DNA of 47,722 nt. Origin: UMGS172 sp964424555 (GTDB lineage Bacteria > Bacillota > Clostridia > Oscillospirales > Acutalibacteraceae). The stretch is taken from positions 1 to 47,722 of the forward strand of contig CAYRIX010000013.1 in assembly GCA_964424555.1 (NCBI GenBank), given 5' to 3'. Position 1 is the stretch's first letter; each line of letters begins with the position of its first letter. Positions 8,649 through 15,652 of the stretch are shown piece by piece. The position numbers and the translations under genes were made by a program. The notes beneath the pieces were generated by a model. That model searched no databases and was not told where the DNA came from. It worked only from the letters and a program-made list of their open reading frames with translations.

Positions 8649-8679
8649 GTATTATTTTAAAAAAATTGAGATTTTTTTA

Positions 8680-9327
8680 TCAACCGAACAGATCCGCTAT
8701 ATTTTTACGTGCTTTTTCAAACACTTCAACTATTTTAAAACGTGCCTTGTAGCGTTTTGGCTGCTCGACTATTTCGGCTGTATCATCCTCTAAAACCTCC
8801 GAAAAATCCTTGTTCTCGGACGTTGCGGCAGGCAAACAGATGCTTGGAAACATAACGCACCACCAGTTGTGCCCCTTGCCCTCACCGATTATGACCCTTA
8901 AAGCCTCATAGCTGCCTGCAGGCAGTGAAAAACTTTCATAATTCCTTGTTTCAAACCAGGTTTCGGCAATCTGGACCGTGACAGGATAGTCATACCCACT
9001 GTTTTTTATAACCTCTTGAGCAGTATCGGTGAACAGGTCAATGCTATTTTCAGCCAATATGACGGCTTCATCCTCGGACGAGCATTCCTTGAACACGCCC
9101 TCGGATACGGTCAGCAGGGCATCCCTGACTTTTAGCTTTAGCGCCTGATCCTCAGCACTGTCGGAGTTGGCAAGTATGTGGAGTCTAAGCACATTTTCAC
9201 GCACGGCATCGCACTTGGCGTCAAAACCGCAGATACTCAACGTCAGCACCAGTACCAAAGCACAGGCAACCGCACGGATAGCCGCCGAACGGTCAATATG
9301 TTTAACAAGTTTTTTAAGTAAAGTCAT
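8680..9327 (-). CDS. spoIIR: Stage II sporulation protein R
   Basis: The 215-aa protein is the intercellular signal of sporulation. It is made in the forespore and secreted to the intermembrane space, where it triggers SpoIIGA to process pro-sigma-E in the mother cell. A hydrophobic signal/anchor at about residues 17-33 (IRAVACALVLVLTLSIC) is followed by the family core VLRLHILANSDSAEDQALKLK. The diagnostic GEGKGHNWWCVMFPSICLP is present. Its presence indicates an endospore-forming lineage. The ribosome binding site (AGGAG) is buried in a long hairpin that also resembles a terminator (see 9328-9377). The gene follows ispE in the same direction; how it escapes that terminator is unclear, possibly through a forespore sigma-F promoter that I cannot place securely. 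Confidence 0.95.
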   Translation of the reverse strand: MTLLKKLVKHIDRSAAIRAVACALVLVLTLSICGFDAKCDAVRENVLRLHILANSDSAEDQALKLKVRDALLTVSEGVFKECSSEDEAVILAENSIDLFTDTAQEVIKNSGYDYPVTVQIAETWFETRNYESFSLPAGSYEALRVIIGEGKGHNWWCVMFPSICLPAATSENKDFSEVLEDDTAEIVEQPKRYKARFKIVEVFEKARKNIADLFG

Positions 9328-9377
9328 AAAAACACTCCTATCAATTATTTTCTCAAGGAAAATATTGGCAGGAGTGT
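9328..9377 (-). terminator. Hairpin plus T-run between ispE and spoIIR, covering the spoIIR ribosome binding site
   Basis: Two arms of about 20 bases (9332-9352 and 9358-9377) pair around a 5-base loop. ACACTCCT/AGGAGTGT and ATTTTC/GAAAAT are perfect and CAAT/ATTG pairs between them. On the minus strand the 3' arm is followed by TTTTT, and the spoIIR ATG begins at the next base. The 3' arm contains AGGAG, the only credible ribosome binding site of spoIIR. It therefore looks like the ispE terminator and an RBS-sequestering structure in one. Confidence 0.75.
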
Positions 9378-9383
9378 CAACGC

Positions 9384-10238
9384 TTATTCAATTATTTCCA
9401 CACCGTGCTCACACGGTACCGCAATAAAGCTCTCAAATCCTATAGTGGCAAGTGCTTTTGCGGCAATATCTGCGTTGGCCTCATCCTCGAAAACAAGGAC
9501 TACCGACGGACCTGCTCCCGAAAGGCCTGAATAAACGGCGCTGTAATTTTTGGCTATGAGTCTAGCCTCATTGAGCATAACGGCATCATTAACCGATTCG
9601 AAGCAGTTGTAGGCACCTTTAAAGACCTCTCTAAGCTTACCTGACCTCAAGCCGCTTATAACAGCCTCGGTATCGGGACGGCGAAGCTCTATTTTGGAGT
9701 CAAGTGCCTTATACATTTCACCTGTAGAGCCCTTAACACCTTTTTTGGCAACAACAATAAAGCAGTCCGATAGCTTTGGCAGTTCGGTCATTATTTCTCC
9801 GATGCCTTCGCACAGCTTGGTACCGCCAACGGCACAAAACGGCACGTCGGCTCCGAGCTTTAACGCAATATCCAAAAGCTCGTCGCAAGACAACGGCTGT
9901 TTACAAAGCTCGTTTAATGCTACAAGTGTTGCCGCAGCATCGGCACTTCCGCCACCCAGACCGCTTGCTAAGGGGATATTATTTTCAACGTATATTTCTG
10001 CACCCGAAGCAATACCCGTTGTCTCGAAAAATAGCTTTGCCGCTTTAAAACAAAGATTTTCCTCACGATCTATATCCGACCGTGAAAAGCTTACCTTTAT
10101 TCTATCGGAAAGCTTAACCGTCAATACATCACAAAGTGACACCGATTGAAAAACCGAGCACAGGGTATGATAGCCGTCGGGACGCTTGCCCGTGATATCA
10201 AGCGACAGGTTGACCTTAGCATTAGCCTTGATTTTCAT
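9384..10238 (-). CDS. ispE: 4-diphosphocytidyl-2-C-methyl-D-erythritol kinase IspE
   Basis: The 284-aa GHMP kinase phosphorylates CDP-methylerythritol in the MEP pathway of isoprenoid precursor synthesis. The N-terminus KANAKVNLSLDITGKRPDGY is the typical substrate-side motif. NIPLASGLGGGSADAAATL is the GHMP ATP-binding loop. ADVPFCAVGGTKLCEGIGE and the C-terminal YSGLSGAGPSVVLVF (GHMP C domain) complete the set. The start overlaps the preceding aminotransferase gene by 17 bases, indicating co-transcription with the aminotransferase and Lrp genes. It ends just before the hairpin at 9328-9377. Confidence 0.96.
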   Translation of the reverse strand: MKIKANAKVNLSLDITGKRPDGYHTLCSVFQSVSLCDVLTVKLSDRIKVSFSRSDIDREENLCFKAAKLFFETTGIASGAEIYVENNIPLASGLGGGSADAAATLVALNELCKQPLSCDELLDIALKLGADVPFCAVGGTKLCEGIGEIMTELPKLSDCFIVVAKKGVKGSTGEMYKALDSKIELRRPDTEAVISGLRSGKLREVFKGAYNCFESVNDAVMLNEARLIAKNYSAVYSGLSGAGPSVVLVFEDEANADIAAKALATIGFESFIAVPCEHGVEIIE

Positions 10239-11409
10239 TTTTCATCTCTTCCAAAAATTCGCCTATTCTTTTGAGTGCCTCTTTGATATGGTCAACCGAG
10301 TAGCAGTATGACGCTCTCACATGACCCTCTCCGCTTTCTCCGAATGCATTACCCGGCACGATTGCTACCTTTTTGGAGTACAACAGCCTCTCGCAGAATT
10401 CCTCAGACGACAGACCTGTCGATTTTATGCTGGGAAAAGCATAGAACGCTCCTTTTGGCTCAAAGCACTCAAGCCCTAACGACCTAAAGCCGTCAACCAT
10501 CAAACGACGGCGCATGTCATATTCCTCGACCATTGCCTCAATATCGGGGCGGCCGTTTTTCAGCGCCTCTATCGCGGCATACTGTGAGGTCGTGGGTGCC
10601 GACATAATGGCAAACTGATGTATCTTGGTCATCTGTTGCAATATAGGTCTCGGCCCGCAAGCAAATCCCAAACGCCATCCCGTCATTGAATAGGTCTTGG
10701 AAAAGCCGTTGATAATAACGGTTCGCTCCTGCATACCGTCCAGCGAGGCGATAGATACATGGCGGTTGCCTGTGTATGTAAGCTCGGAATATATTTCATC
10801 AGAAACAACGGCAATAGAGGTGTCTTTCAAAACCTCTGCAATAGCCTCGAGGTCCTTTCTCTCCATAATAGCTCCCGTCGGGTTGCCCGGATACGGCAAC
10901 ACAAGCAGCTTAGTGCGGTCGGTAATATGGCTTTTCAGTTCCTCAGCAGTCAGTCTAAACTCATTTTCGGCCTTGGTTGAAATAATTACGGGTACACCGC
11001 CTGCAAGCTTTACTATAGGTTCATAGCAAACAAAGCTGGGCTCAACTATCAGTACCTCGTCACCTGCACCGACAATGGCACGGACGGCGGCATCAATAGC
11101 CTCACTGCCGCCCACCGAGATAAGCACCTCATCCTTGGGATCATACTCACAGCCTATCTCTGATTTCATATAGTCGCTGACAGCCTTACGAAGCTCGATA
11201 ATGCCCCAGTTTGACGTGTACTTAGTTCTACCGTCCTGCAACGATTTTATGCCTGCCTGACGGATGTGCCACGGTGTCTGAAAATCGGGTTCACCGACCC
11301 CCAAAGATATAACATCCTCCATTTCGGCGGCAATATCAAAAAACCTTCTGATACCCGACGGCTTTATCTCGAGCACGGTTGGGTTCAATAATTTATTATA
11401 ATCAATCAA
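10222..11409 (-). CDS. Pyridoxal-phosphate aminotransferase, class I/II (aspartate aminotransferase-like)
   Basis: The 395-aa fold-type I PLP enzyme transfers amino groups between amino and keto acids. Visible motifs are PYPGNPTGA (Asn176), SDEIYSELTY (Asp204, Tyr207), the Schiff-base lysine in NGFSKTYSMTGWRLGF (Lys238) and the substrate carboxylate Arg in GHVRASYCYS. It resembles the MalY/PatA/AspC-like group that Gram-positive genomes carry next to Lrp/AsnC regulators. The exact substrate is not readable. Its ATG overlaps the stop of the Lrp gene by four bases (ATGA), so regulator and enzyme are coupled. This suggests the regulator responds to an amino acid that the enzyme handles. Confidence 0.92.
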   Translation of the reverse strand: MIDYNKLLNPTVLEIKPSGIRRFFDIAAEMEDVISLGVGEPDFQTPWHIRQAGIKSLQDGRTKYTSNWGIIELRKAVSDYMKSEIGCEYDPKDEVLISVGGSEAIDAAVRAIVGAGDEVLIVEPSFVCYEPIVKLAGGVPVIISTKAENEFRLTAEELKSHITDRTKLLVLPYPGNPTGAIMERKDLEAIAEVLKDTSIAVVSDEIYSELTYTGNRHVSIASLDGMQERTVIINGFSKTYSMTGWRLGFACGPRPILQQMTKIHQFAIMSAPTTSQYAAIEALKNGRPDIEAMVEEYDMRRRLMVDGFRSLGLECFEPKGAFYAFPSIKSTGLSSEEFCERLLYSKKVAIVPGNAFGESGEGHVRASYCYSVDHIKEALKRIGEFLEEMKNENQG

Positions 11410-11888
11410 AATGAAATCTTCTCCCTGTCGTCCTGTATATCGCCGATAAGCTCAATATCAAGCTCCTTGTATCGGCGCAAAATGAAATGAGTAGCAGTGG
11501 ATACTACATATTTCATAGGTGCCAACTGCTTTGCAACAAACATCGCAACCTCCTGAAAGGTCTTGCCCTTAACAATAACGCAAAGGTCATAGCCTCCCGA
11601 CATAAGGTAAACGCTTTCAACCTCAGAGAACTTCTTGACCTCCTCGGCAATCTGTTCAAAACCGACATCGGGCTGAGGCTCGACCTTAAGCTCTATAATA
11701 GCCGAAACCTTTGCACTGTCAAGACGCTCCCAGTCGATTACCGCCTTATAGCCTCGGATGAGTCCCTCCTCCTCCATAGCAGCAACCTCGGATACGACCT
11801 CATCCTCGGGTATACCGCTCATTACCGACAACTCGTGAACGGTGTACCTTGCATTTTTAGAAAGCAATTTTAATAATTTAATGTTCAT
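11406..11888 (-). CDS. Lrp/AsnC family transcriptional regulator
   Basis: The 160-aa protein has an N-terminal winged HTH (LLKLLSKNARYTVHELSVMSGIPEDEVVSEVAAMEEEGLI, roughly residues 4-43). It is followed by a RAM/ligand-binding domain with AIIELKVEPQ, VESVYLMSGGYDLCVIVKG and VVSTATHFILRRYK. Lrp/AsnC proteins form octamers or dimers and regulate amino-acid metabolism genes in response to amino acids. AAGGAGAAC before the ATG is a good ribosome binding site. The gene is the direct upstream partner of the aminotransferase (ATGA overlap) and begins 12 bases after the PHP phosphatase gene. Confidence 0.94.
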   Translation of the reverse strand: MNIKLLKLLSKNARYTVHELSVMSGIPEDEVVSEVAAMEEEGLIRGYKAVIDWERLDSAKVSAIIELKVEPQPDVGFEQIAEEVKKFSEVESVYLMSGGYDLCVIVKGKTFQEVAMFVAKQLAPMKYVVSTATHFILRRYKELDIELIGDIQDDREKISF

Positions 11889-11900
11889 ATTTGTTCTCCT

Positions 11901-12731
11901 TTAAACTATCTTAATAGACAGCGGTGTTCTGTGCTGATAAAGTGTTACATATTTAAAGCCTGCCGACACGGCCATGTCATACGCCTCGGATATTCTACTG
12001 CCTACATCATATGCACTGTGGGCATCCGAGCCGACCGTTATATGCTCGCCGCCAAGCTCACGAAATAGCTTGACTACCTCAAAATCGGGGTGGAAGCTAT
12101 AGGTCTCGCCATTCATTTGATAAGGCTCACATTTGGTGTTGATCTCCAACGATTTGCCGTTCTGAGCCAAGGTCTTTAAGATTACTTCAAGCCTGTCACG
12201 GTACTGCCACAGGTCGAAATTCGCCAATTGTTCGGCGGGATAATATCTCAAAGGATATGTAAGGTGTGCAAGACTGTCAAAGCCGTTCCACTGCACAGTT
12301 TCCATTATCTCGTCAAGGTATCTCGGGATGAGACATTCGGGACGGTTATTTTCACGGTTGAAGTCATAATGCCGAAAGCTCTTTTTCTTACCCTTTATTC
12401 GGTGCACCGATGCGACAACAAAATCAAACTTGTTTTTCAATATATCCTTAACCGCTTCATCGTCACGGGCGGGTGAGCCAAGCTCGATTCCGCTTGACAC
12501 GATCAGTTGCCCGTTAAAAACATCGGCCGCTTTTTTTACTTCAAAAGCCGCCTGACGGCAGATGATGTTCTGCTTATCCTTATAGTAATCGATAATATTG
12601 CAATGGTCGGTCACAGCTATTGCTCTGAGTCCCTTAGCAACCGCCTTTTCGCACACCAGGGTCACCGAATGGTGAGCATCGTGAGAATTGTCGGAATGCA
12701 CATGCATATCCATCAAATTTTTGTAAGACAA
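11901..12731 (-). CDS. PHP-domain phosphatase (histidinol-phosphatase HisJ-like)
   Basis: The protein of about 276 aa is a polymerase-and-histidinol-phosphatase (PHP) domain enzyme with the metal-binding signature MDMHVHSDNS at the N-terminus. AIAVTDHCN, SSGIELGSP, FVVASVHRIKG and ITVGSDAHSA follow, which are the His/Asp/Glu ligands of the trinuclear site. Family members hydrolyse histidinol phosphate or related phosphomonoesters. There are no other his genes here, so the substrate is open. I place the start at a TTG (12731) because an ideal AGGAGGTGA lies six bases upstream. The ATG at 12776 would put that site inside the gene. A sigma-A-like promoter sits at 12767-12795. Confidence 0.88.
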   Translation of the reverse strand: MSYKNLMDMHVHSDNSHDAHHSVTLVCEKAVAKGLRAIAVTDHCNIIDYYKDKQNIICRQAAFEVKKAADVFNGQLIVSSGIELGSPARDDEAVKDILKNKFDFVVASVHRIKGKKKSFRHYDFNRENNRPECLIPRYLDEIMETVQWNGFDSLAHLTYPLRYYPAEQLANFDLWQYRDRLEVILKTLAQNGKSLEINTKCEPYQMNGETYSFHPDFEVVKLFRELGGEHITVGSDAHSAYDVGSRISEAYDMAVSAGFKYVTLYQHRTPLSIKIV

Positions 12732-12766
12732 ACCGTCACCTCCTAAAATACACCTATACATAATAT

Positions 12767-12795
12767 ATGATACCACTTAAAGCCACTATTTACAA
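12767..12795 (-). promoter_or_regulatory. Sigma-A-like promoter of the PHP phosphatase/Lrp/aminotransferase unit
   Basis: On the minus strand TTGTAA (12795-12790) and TATCAT (12772-12767) are separated by 17 bases. The inferred start of transcription, near 12760, lies inside the longer ATG-started version of the PHP gene, which supports the downstream TTG start. Confidence 0.6.
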
Positions 12796-12807
12796 GTATT
12801 TATTTGC

Positions 12808-12844
12808 GAAAAAACCGCCGATATTCACAAGAATACCGACGGTT
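12808..12844 (-). terminator. Terminator of the antiporter gene
   Basis: A 14-bp stem with two mismatches (AACCGCCGATATTC at 813-826 of this kilobase, ACAA loop, GAATACCGACGGTT to 12844) is followed on the minus strand by TTTTTTCGC. It lies 10 bases after the stop of the antiporter gene. Confidence 0.85.
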
Positions 12845-12854
12845 AAAATCAAGA

Positions 12855-14147
12855 TTATTTATTACGCTCCTTGGCGGCTTCCAGCTTGGTCTGACGGCGT
12901 TGCTTGACCTCATCCGAAATAGGATGTATCTCTCCTGCAGCGGTAAGAGCCATGCGGGTAAAGATAGGTCCAAACAACTCATACACCAGCACGGCGAACA
13001 GCGTGATGTTACGGATAAGGTTGCCCTCAGTTCCTAACTGCATAGCCGTAGCGCACATACCCAAGGCAACACCCGCCTGCGGCAAAAGTGTTATACCCAA
13101 GTATTTAACTATCTGCGGTGAGCAATGTGTCAGCTTGGCACTGCCAGCCGCACCGAAGTACTTTCCAAGTGAACGTGATGCGATATACACAACACCTATG
13201 ATAACTATAGCCCAATCAGTAAATACGCTGAGTTCAAGCTCGGCACCGCTGATAACGAAGAACAATGCAAAAATGGGTGATGTCCACTTGTCAGCGGCAC
13301 CCATAAGGTCGTGCGACAGAGGACATATATTGCAGAACACGGTTCCCAGCATCATACAGGTCAAAAGCGATGAAAAATGTATCTGCACGGGGCCGATATG
13401 GAACTCGAGCATTGACAAAGATGCGGTCAAAAATACCACGGCAATGGTAAGGTTGAGACGGTTGGTGTTAGAGTTGAACAGCTTTTCAAGCTGAGTCAGC
13501 ACCCACCCCATAATAGCACCCAGTAAGAGCGAGCAAACTATCTCGATCAACGGATTGACCAGAATAGATATCATATCGACCTCACCGCTGACCAAAGTTT
13601 TTGCAATACCGAACGACACAGCGAACGCTATAAGACCGACAGCGTCATCGAGTGCTACAATAGGCAACAAAAGCTTGGTCAAAGGACCTTTGGCCTTGTA
13701 CTGACGGACAACCATCAGCGTTGCGGCAGGTGCGGTGGCGGTGGCGATAGCTCCCAAGGTGAGTGCCTGTGCCAACGACAACTTGTCAGGCATAATAAAG
13801 TGCATTGCAATCAAGGCAACGTCGACCAAAAGCATTGCAACCACAGCCTGCAGAACACCTATGGTAAGCGCCTGCTTGCCCGTCTTTTTAAGGTCACTCA
13901 AAATGAATTCATTGCCGATGGAAAACGCAATAAAGCCCAGCGCAACCTCCGACACGACCGACAAAGCCGACACGTCGGTATGGCTGTTAAAGCCAAGACC
14001 CGTGATGCCCAAGGCGCCGAGACAATAAGGGCCTATAAGCACACCTGCGATAAGGTAGGCCGTGACCGAGGGCAATTTCAAGGGCTTAAAGACACGGGTC
14101 ATCAAAAGACCTGCCAAAAGCGCAATGGAAACCGATAACAATACCAT
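12855..14147 (-). CDS. Cation:proton antiporter, CPA2 family membrane protein
   Basis: The ~430-aa integral membrane protein has 12 or 13 hydrophobic segments. It begins LLSVSIALLAGLLMTRVF and KLPSVTAYLIAGVLIGPYCLG, the Na+/H+ exchanger (PF00999) entry. ALTLGAIATATAPAATLMVV and LPIVALDDAVGLIAFAVSFG supply the unwound-helix and Asp-Asp ion site typical of CPA2 electrogenic exchangers. It ends in a short charged cytosolic tail with no RCK/TrkA-N domain, so any regulation is by another route. The ATG at 14147 is preferred over a TTG at 14168 because the hydrophobic start follows it and AGAAGATGAG precedes it. It is monocistronic, with a terminator after it and an odd hairpin in its leader. Confidence 0.88.
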   Translation of the reverse strand: MVLLSVSIALLAGLLMTRVFKPLKLPSVTAYLIAGVLIGPYCLGALGITGLGFNSHTDVSALSVVSEVALGFIAFSIGNEFILSDLKKTGKQALTIGVLQAVVAMLLVDVALIAMHFIMPDKLSLAQALTLGAIATATAPAATLMVVRQYKAKGPLTKLLLPIVALDDAVGLIAFAVSFGIAKTLVSGEVDMISILVNPLIEIVCSLLLGAIMGWVLTQLEKLFNSNTNRLNLTIAVVFLTASLSMLEFHIGPVQIHFSSLLTCMMLGTVFCNICPLSHDLMGAADKWTSPIFALFFVISGAELELSVFTDWAIVIIGVVYIASRSLGKYFGAAGSAKLTHCSPQIVKYLGITLLPQAGVALGMCATAMQLGTEGNLIRNITLFAVLVYELFGPIFTRMALTAAGEIHPISDEVKQRRQTKLEAAKERNK

Positions 14148-14184
14148 AAACTCATCTTCTTTTTGCAATTTACGTAATTAAAAC

Positions 14185-14234
14185 CTGCCGAGCGGTGCAA
14201 AAACACCTACGGCAGATTTCAGTTACACATTCTA
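14185..14234 (-). promoter_or_regulatory. Leader of the antiporter gene: possible -10 box and hairpin with T-run (attenuator-like)
   Basis: A TAGAAT box (14234-14229, minus) has no good -35. Just downstream is an imperfect hairpin in which CTGCCG/CGGCAG and GGTG/CACC pair around a TTTTTG loop (14215-14185), followed by TTTTAATT on the minus strand. The upstream gene already has its own terminator at 14476-14520, so this second one may act as a transcription attenuator or a 5' protective stem for the antiporter mRNA. This is an inference. Confidence 0.4.
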
Positions 14235-14298
14235 TCACAACTGTTCGTAAAAAGCAAGCATCAGAATTGATAAATTTCTACCAAATGGAATAAACAAT

Positions 14299-14375
14299 AA
14301 ATTCTTCGCCTTACGGCTCAGAGTGACAAACATAACAAAAACCTTGTCATTCTGAGCGTCAGCGAAGAATCTTTT
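14299..14375. repeat. Palindromic dispersed repeat, copy 1 (CATTCTGAG family)
   Basis: Two arms of about 29 bases, 14300-14329 and 14344-14371, are near-perfect inverted copies. They read AATTCTTCGCC...CTCAGAGTGACAA and TTGTCATTCTGAG...GCGAAGAATC around a 14-base AT-rich centre. It codes for nothing. The same core recurs at 20358-20456. It resembles short MITE- or REP-like elements that many genomes carry in gaps. The rest of the 14148-14529 gap holds only the leader hairpin and a terminator. Confidence 0.75.
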
Positions 14376-14475
14376 TTGCGTTGCATAAGAAAACGGGTGG
14401 CAAATGCCACTCGCCAAACAAACTTCTGTCTTGAGTTTAACACTTCAGAAAAAATGTCAATAACGAAAAGTTCTC

Positions 14476-14520
14476 GAAAACAGCAGGACCGTCTCACCAA
14501 AGCGGTGAAACAGTCCTGTT
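14476..14520 (-). terminator. Terminator of the CapA-like phosphatase gene
   Basis: CAGGAC-CGTC-TCACC (from 14484) pairs with GGTGA-AACA-GTCCTG (to 14518) around an AAAGC loop, and TTTTC follows on the minus strand. It starts about ten bases after the stop codon at 14530. Confidence 0.75.
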
Positions 14521-14529
14521 TTACATTTT

Positions 14530-15639
14530 TCACTTCAAATAATCAATGATTTCCTTATCACATTTCTTCCACTTGCCAAAACGGTATCTTATACTGCCAA
14601 GCAGAAGCGAAGCTGACATTTTAATACCTTTTTCCTTTATATACCACCGCACCCATTGCAGTTTGCTGTAATCCGCCATATGGGGTTTGAGAAATATCTT
14701 TGCCCTGCCGTACTTTTCAAGAAAGCTTTTTATAGCAAGCGGTGACAGCCTTTTAAATTCCCTTGCCGTGATATTTCTGAAAATGGCAGGACGCTCTGAC
14801 GGCACCACACGGTGGAGTTCGCGGTCGATGCGGTACGGCATACTGTCCCACGAAACCCTATCTTCGGTGAATTTCAGTTTCAGCAGTATCCCTTGGTCGG
14901 TGTGCTTTTGCAAGCGTTGGTAATCCGTATCAAAAATGAAGTTTCCGAGAGAATAAAATATCGTCTTATCCCTCGCGGTCTCATAATTCTGCGGAGTGTG
15001 AGGATGATGTGCAACGATTACATCCGCGCCGAATTTCAGATATTTAAGGTATCTTTTTCGCACGGTTGGCAACGGAATATCCGAAAACTCCTCACCGCCG
15101 TGGACGATCATCACGCACCAACGGTTTTCCCTTTTGATCTCGCGTATCCGCTTTTTGATAAGTGCATATTCGTTCCAACCAAGTATTCCGGGAGTATCCT
15201 TTCCTGCCGCAAACAACAGTTTATAACACACGCTGAGCAAGCCAATACCACCTGCTTCTTTTAAGACCGTCGGCCTTGACGCCTCATCAATATTGCCCCC
15301 GGCACCTAACGTACGGCAACCGTATGAGGCCGCCAACTTCACGGTATCATCAAGGCCCTGTTCGCCGCAATCCAGCGTGTGGTTATTGGAAAGATTCCAG
15401 ATATCGCTTTTGAACTGCACAAGCCGTTCGGCCGCTTTCGGGTTGCTGGCATGAGACGGAACCGACGAGCTTCCGCGCGTCATGACAGCATCGGTCAAAG
15501 CGCCCTCAACGTTAGGAATAACGTGATCAGCCGAGTTCAGAAAATCACACAGCTCGGCACTGACACATTGCTCATCCGCCCAAGAGTCTTTAAAGTGCTT
15601 GGAAAAAGCAATATCCCCCGTAAAAGCAATCTCCGTCAT
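14530..15639 (-). CDS. CapA-family (PgsA-like) metallophosphatase, apparently cytosolic
   Basis: The 369-aa protein matches the bacterial CapA domain, a calcineurin-like metallophosphatase relative linked to poly-gamma-glutamate synthesis. The first strand is TEIAFTGDIAFSKHF (metal-binding GD). The core then shows HVIPNVEGALTD, IWNLSNNHTLDCGEQGL, CVMIVHGGEEF, VIVAHHPHTPQNYE and FYSLGNFIFDTD. These Asp, Asn, Glu and His residues are the expected di-metal ligands. Unlike PgsA/CapA of capsule operons it has no N-terminal anchor or signal peptide, so it should act in the cytosol. The C-terminal 90 residues are basic. It starts 13 bases after the nitrilase-GDPD fusion gene and is probably co-transcribed with it. 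No pgsB/pgsC partner is present. Confidence 0.82.
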   Translation of the reverse strand: MTEIAFTGDIAFSKHFKDSWADEQCVSAELCDFLNSADHVIPNVEGALTDAVMTRGSSSVPSHASNPKAAERLVQFKSDIWNLSNNHTLDCGEQGLDDTVKLAASYGCRTLGAGGNIDEASRPTVLKEAGGIGLLSVCYKLLFAAGKDTPGILGWNEYALIKKRIREIKRENRWCVMIVHGGEEFSDIPLPTVRKRYLKYLKFGADVIVAHHPHTPQNYETARDKTIFYSLGNFIFDTDYQRLQKHTDQGILLKLKFTEDRVSWDSMPYRIDRELHRVVPSERPAIFRNITAREFKRLSPLAIKSFLEKYGRAKIFLKPHMADYSKLQWVRWYIKEKGIKMSASLLLGSIRYRFGKWKKCDKEIIDYLK

Positions 15640-15652
15640 ATGTTGCGTTCCT

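Noticed and set aside
14235..14533. Two short minus-strand frames in the gap before the CapA-like gene
   Set aside because: They are made of the palindromic repeat and the terminator and show no protein signature.
14530..15639. Poly-gamma-glutamate capsule system
   Set aside because: Only a CapA-like domain is present, without signal peptide and without pgsB or pgsC partners.
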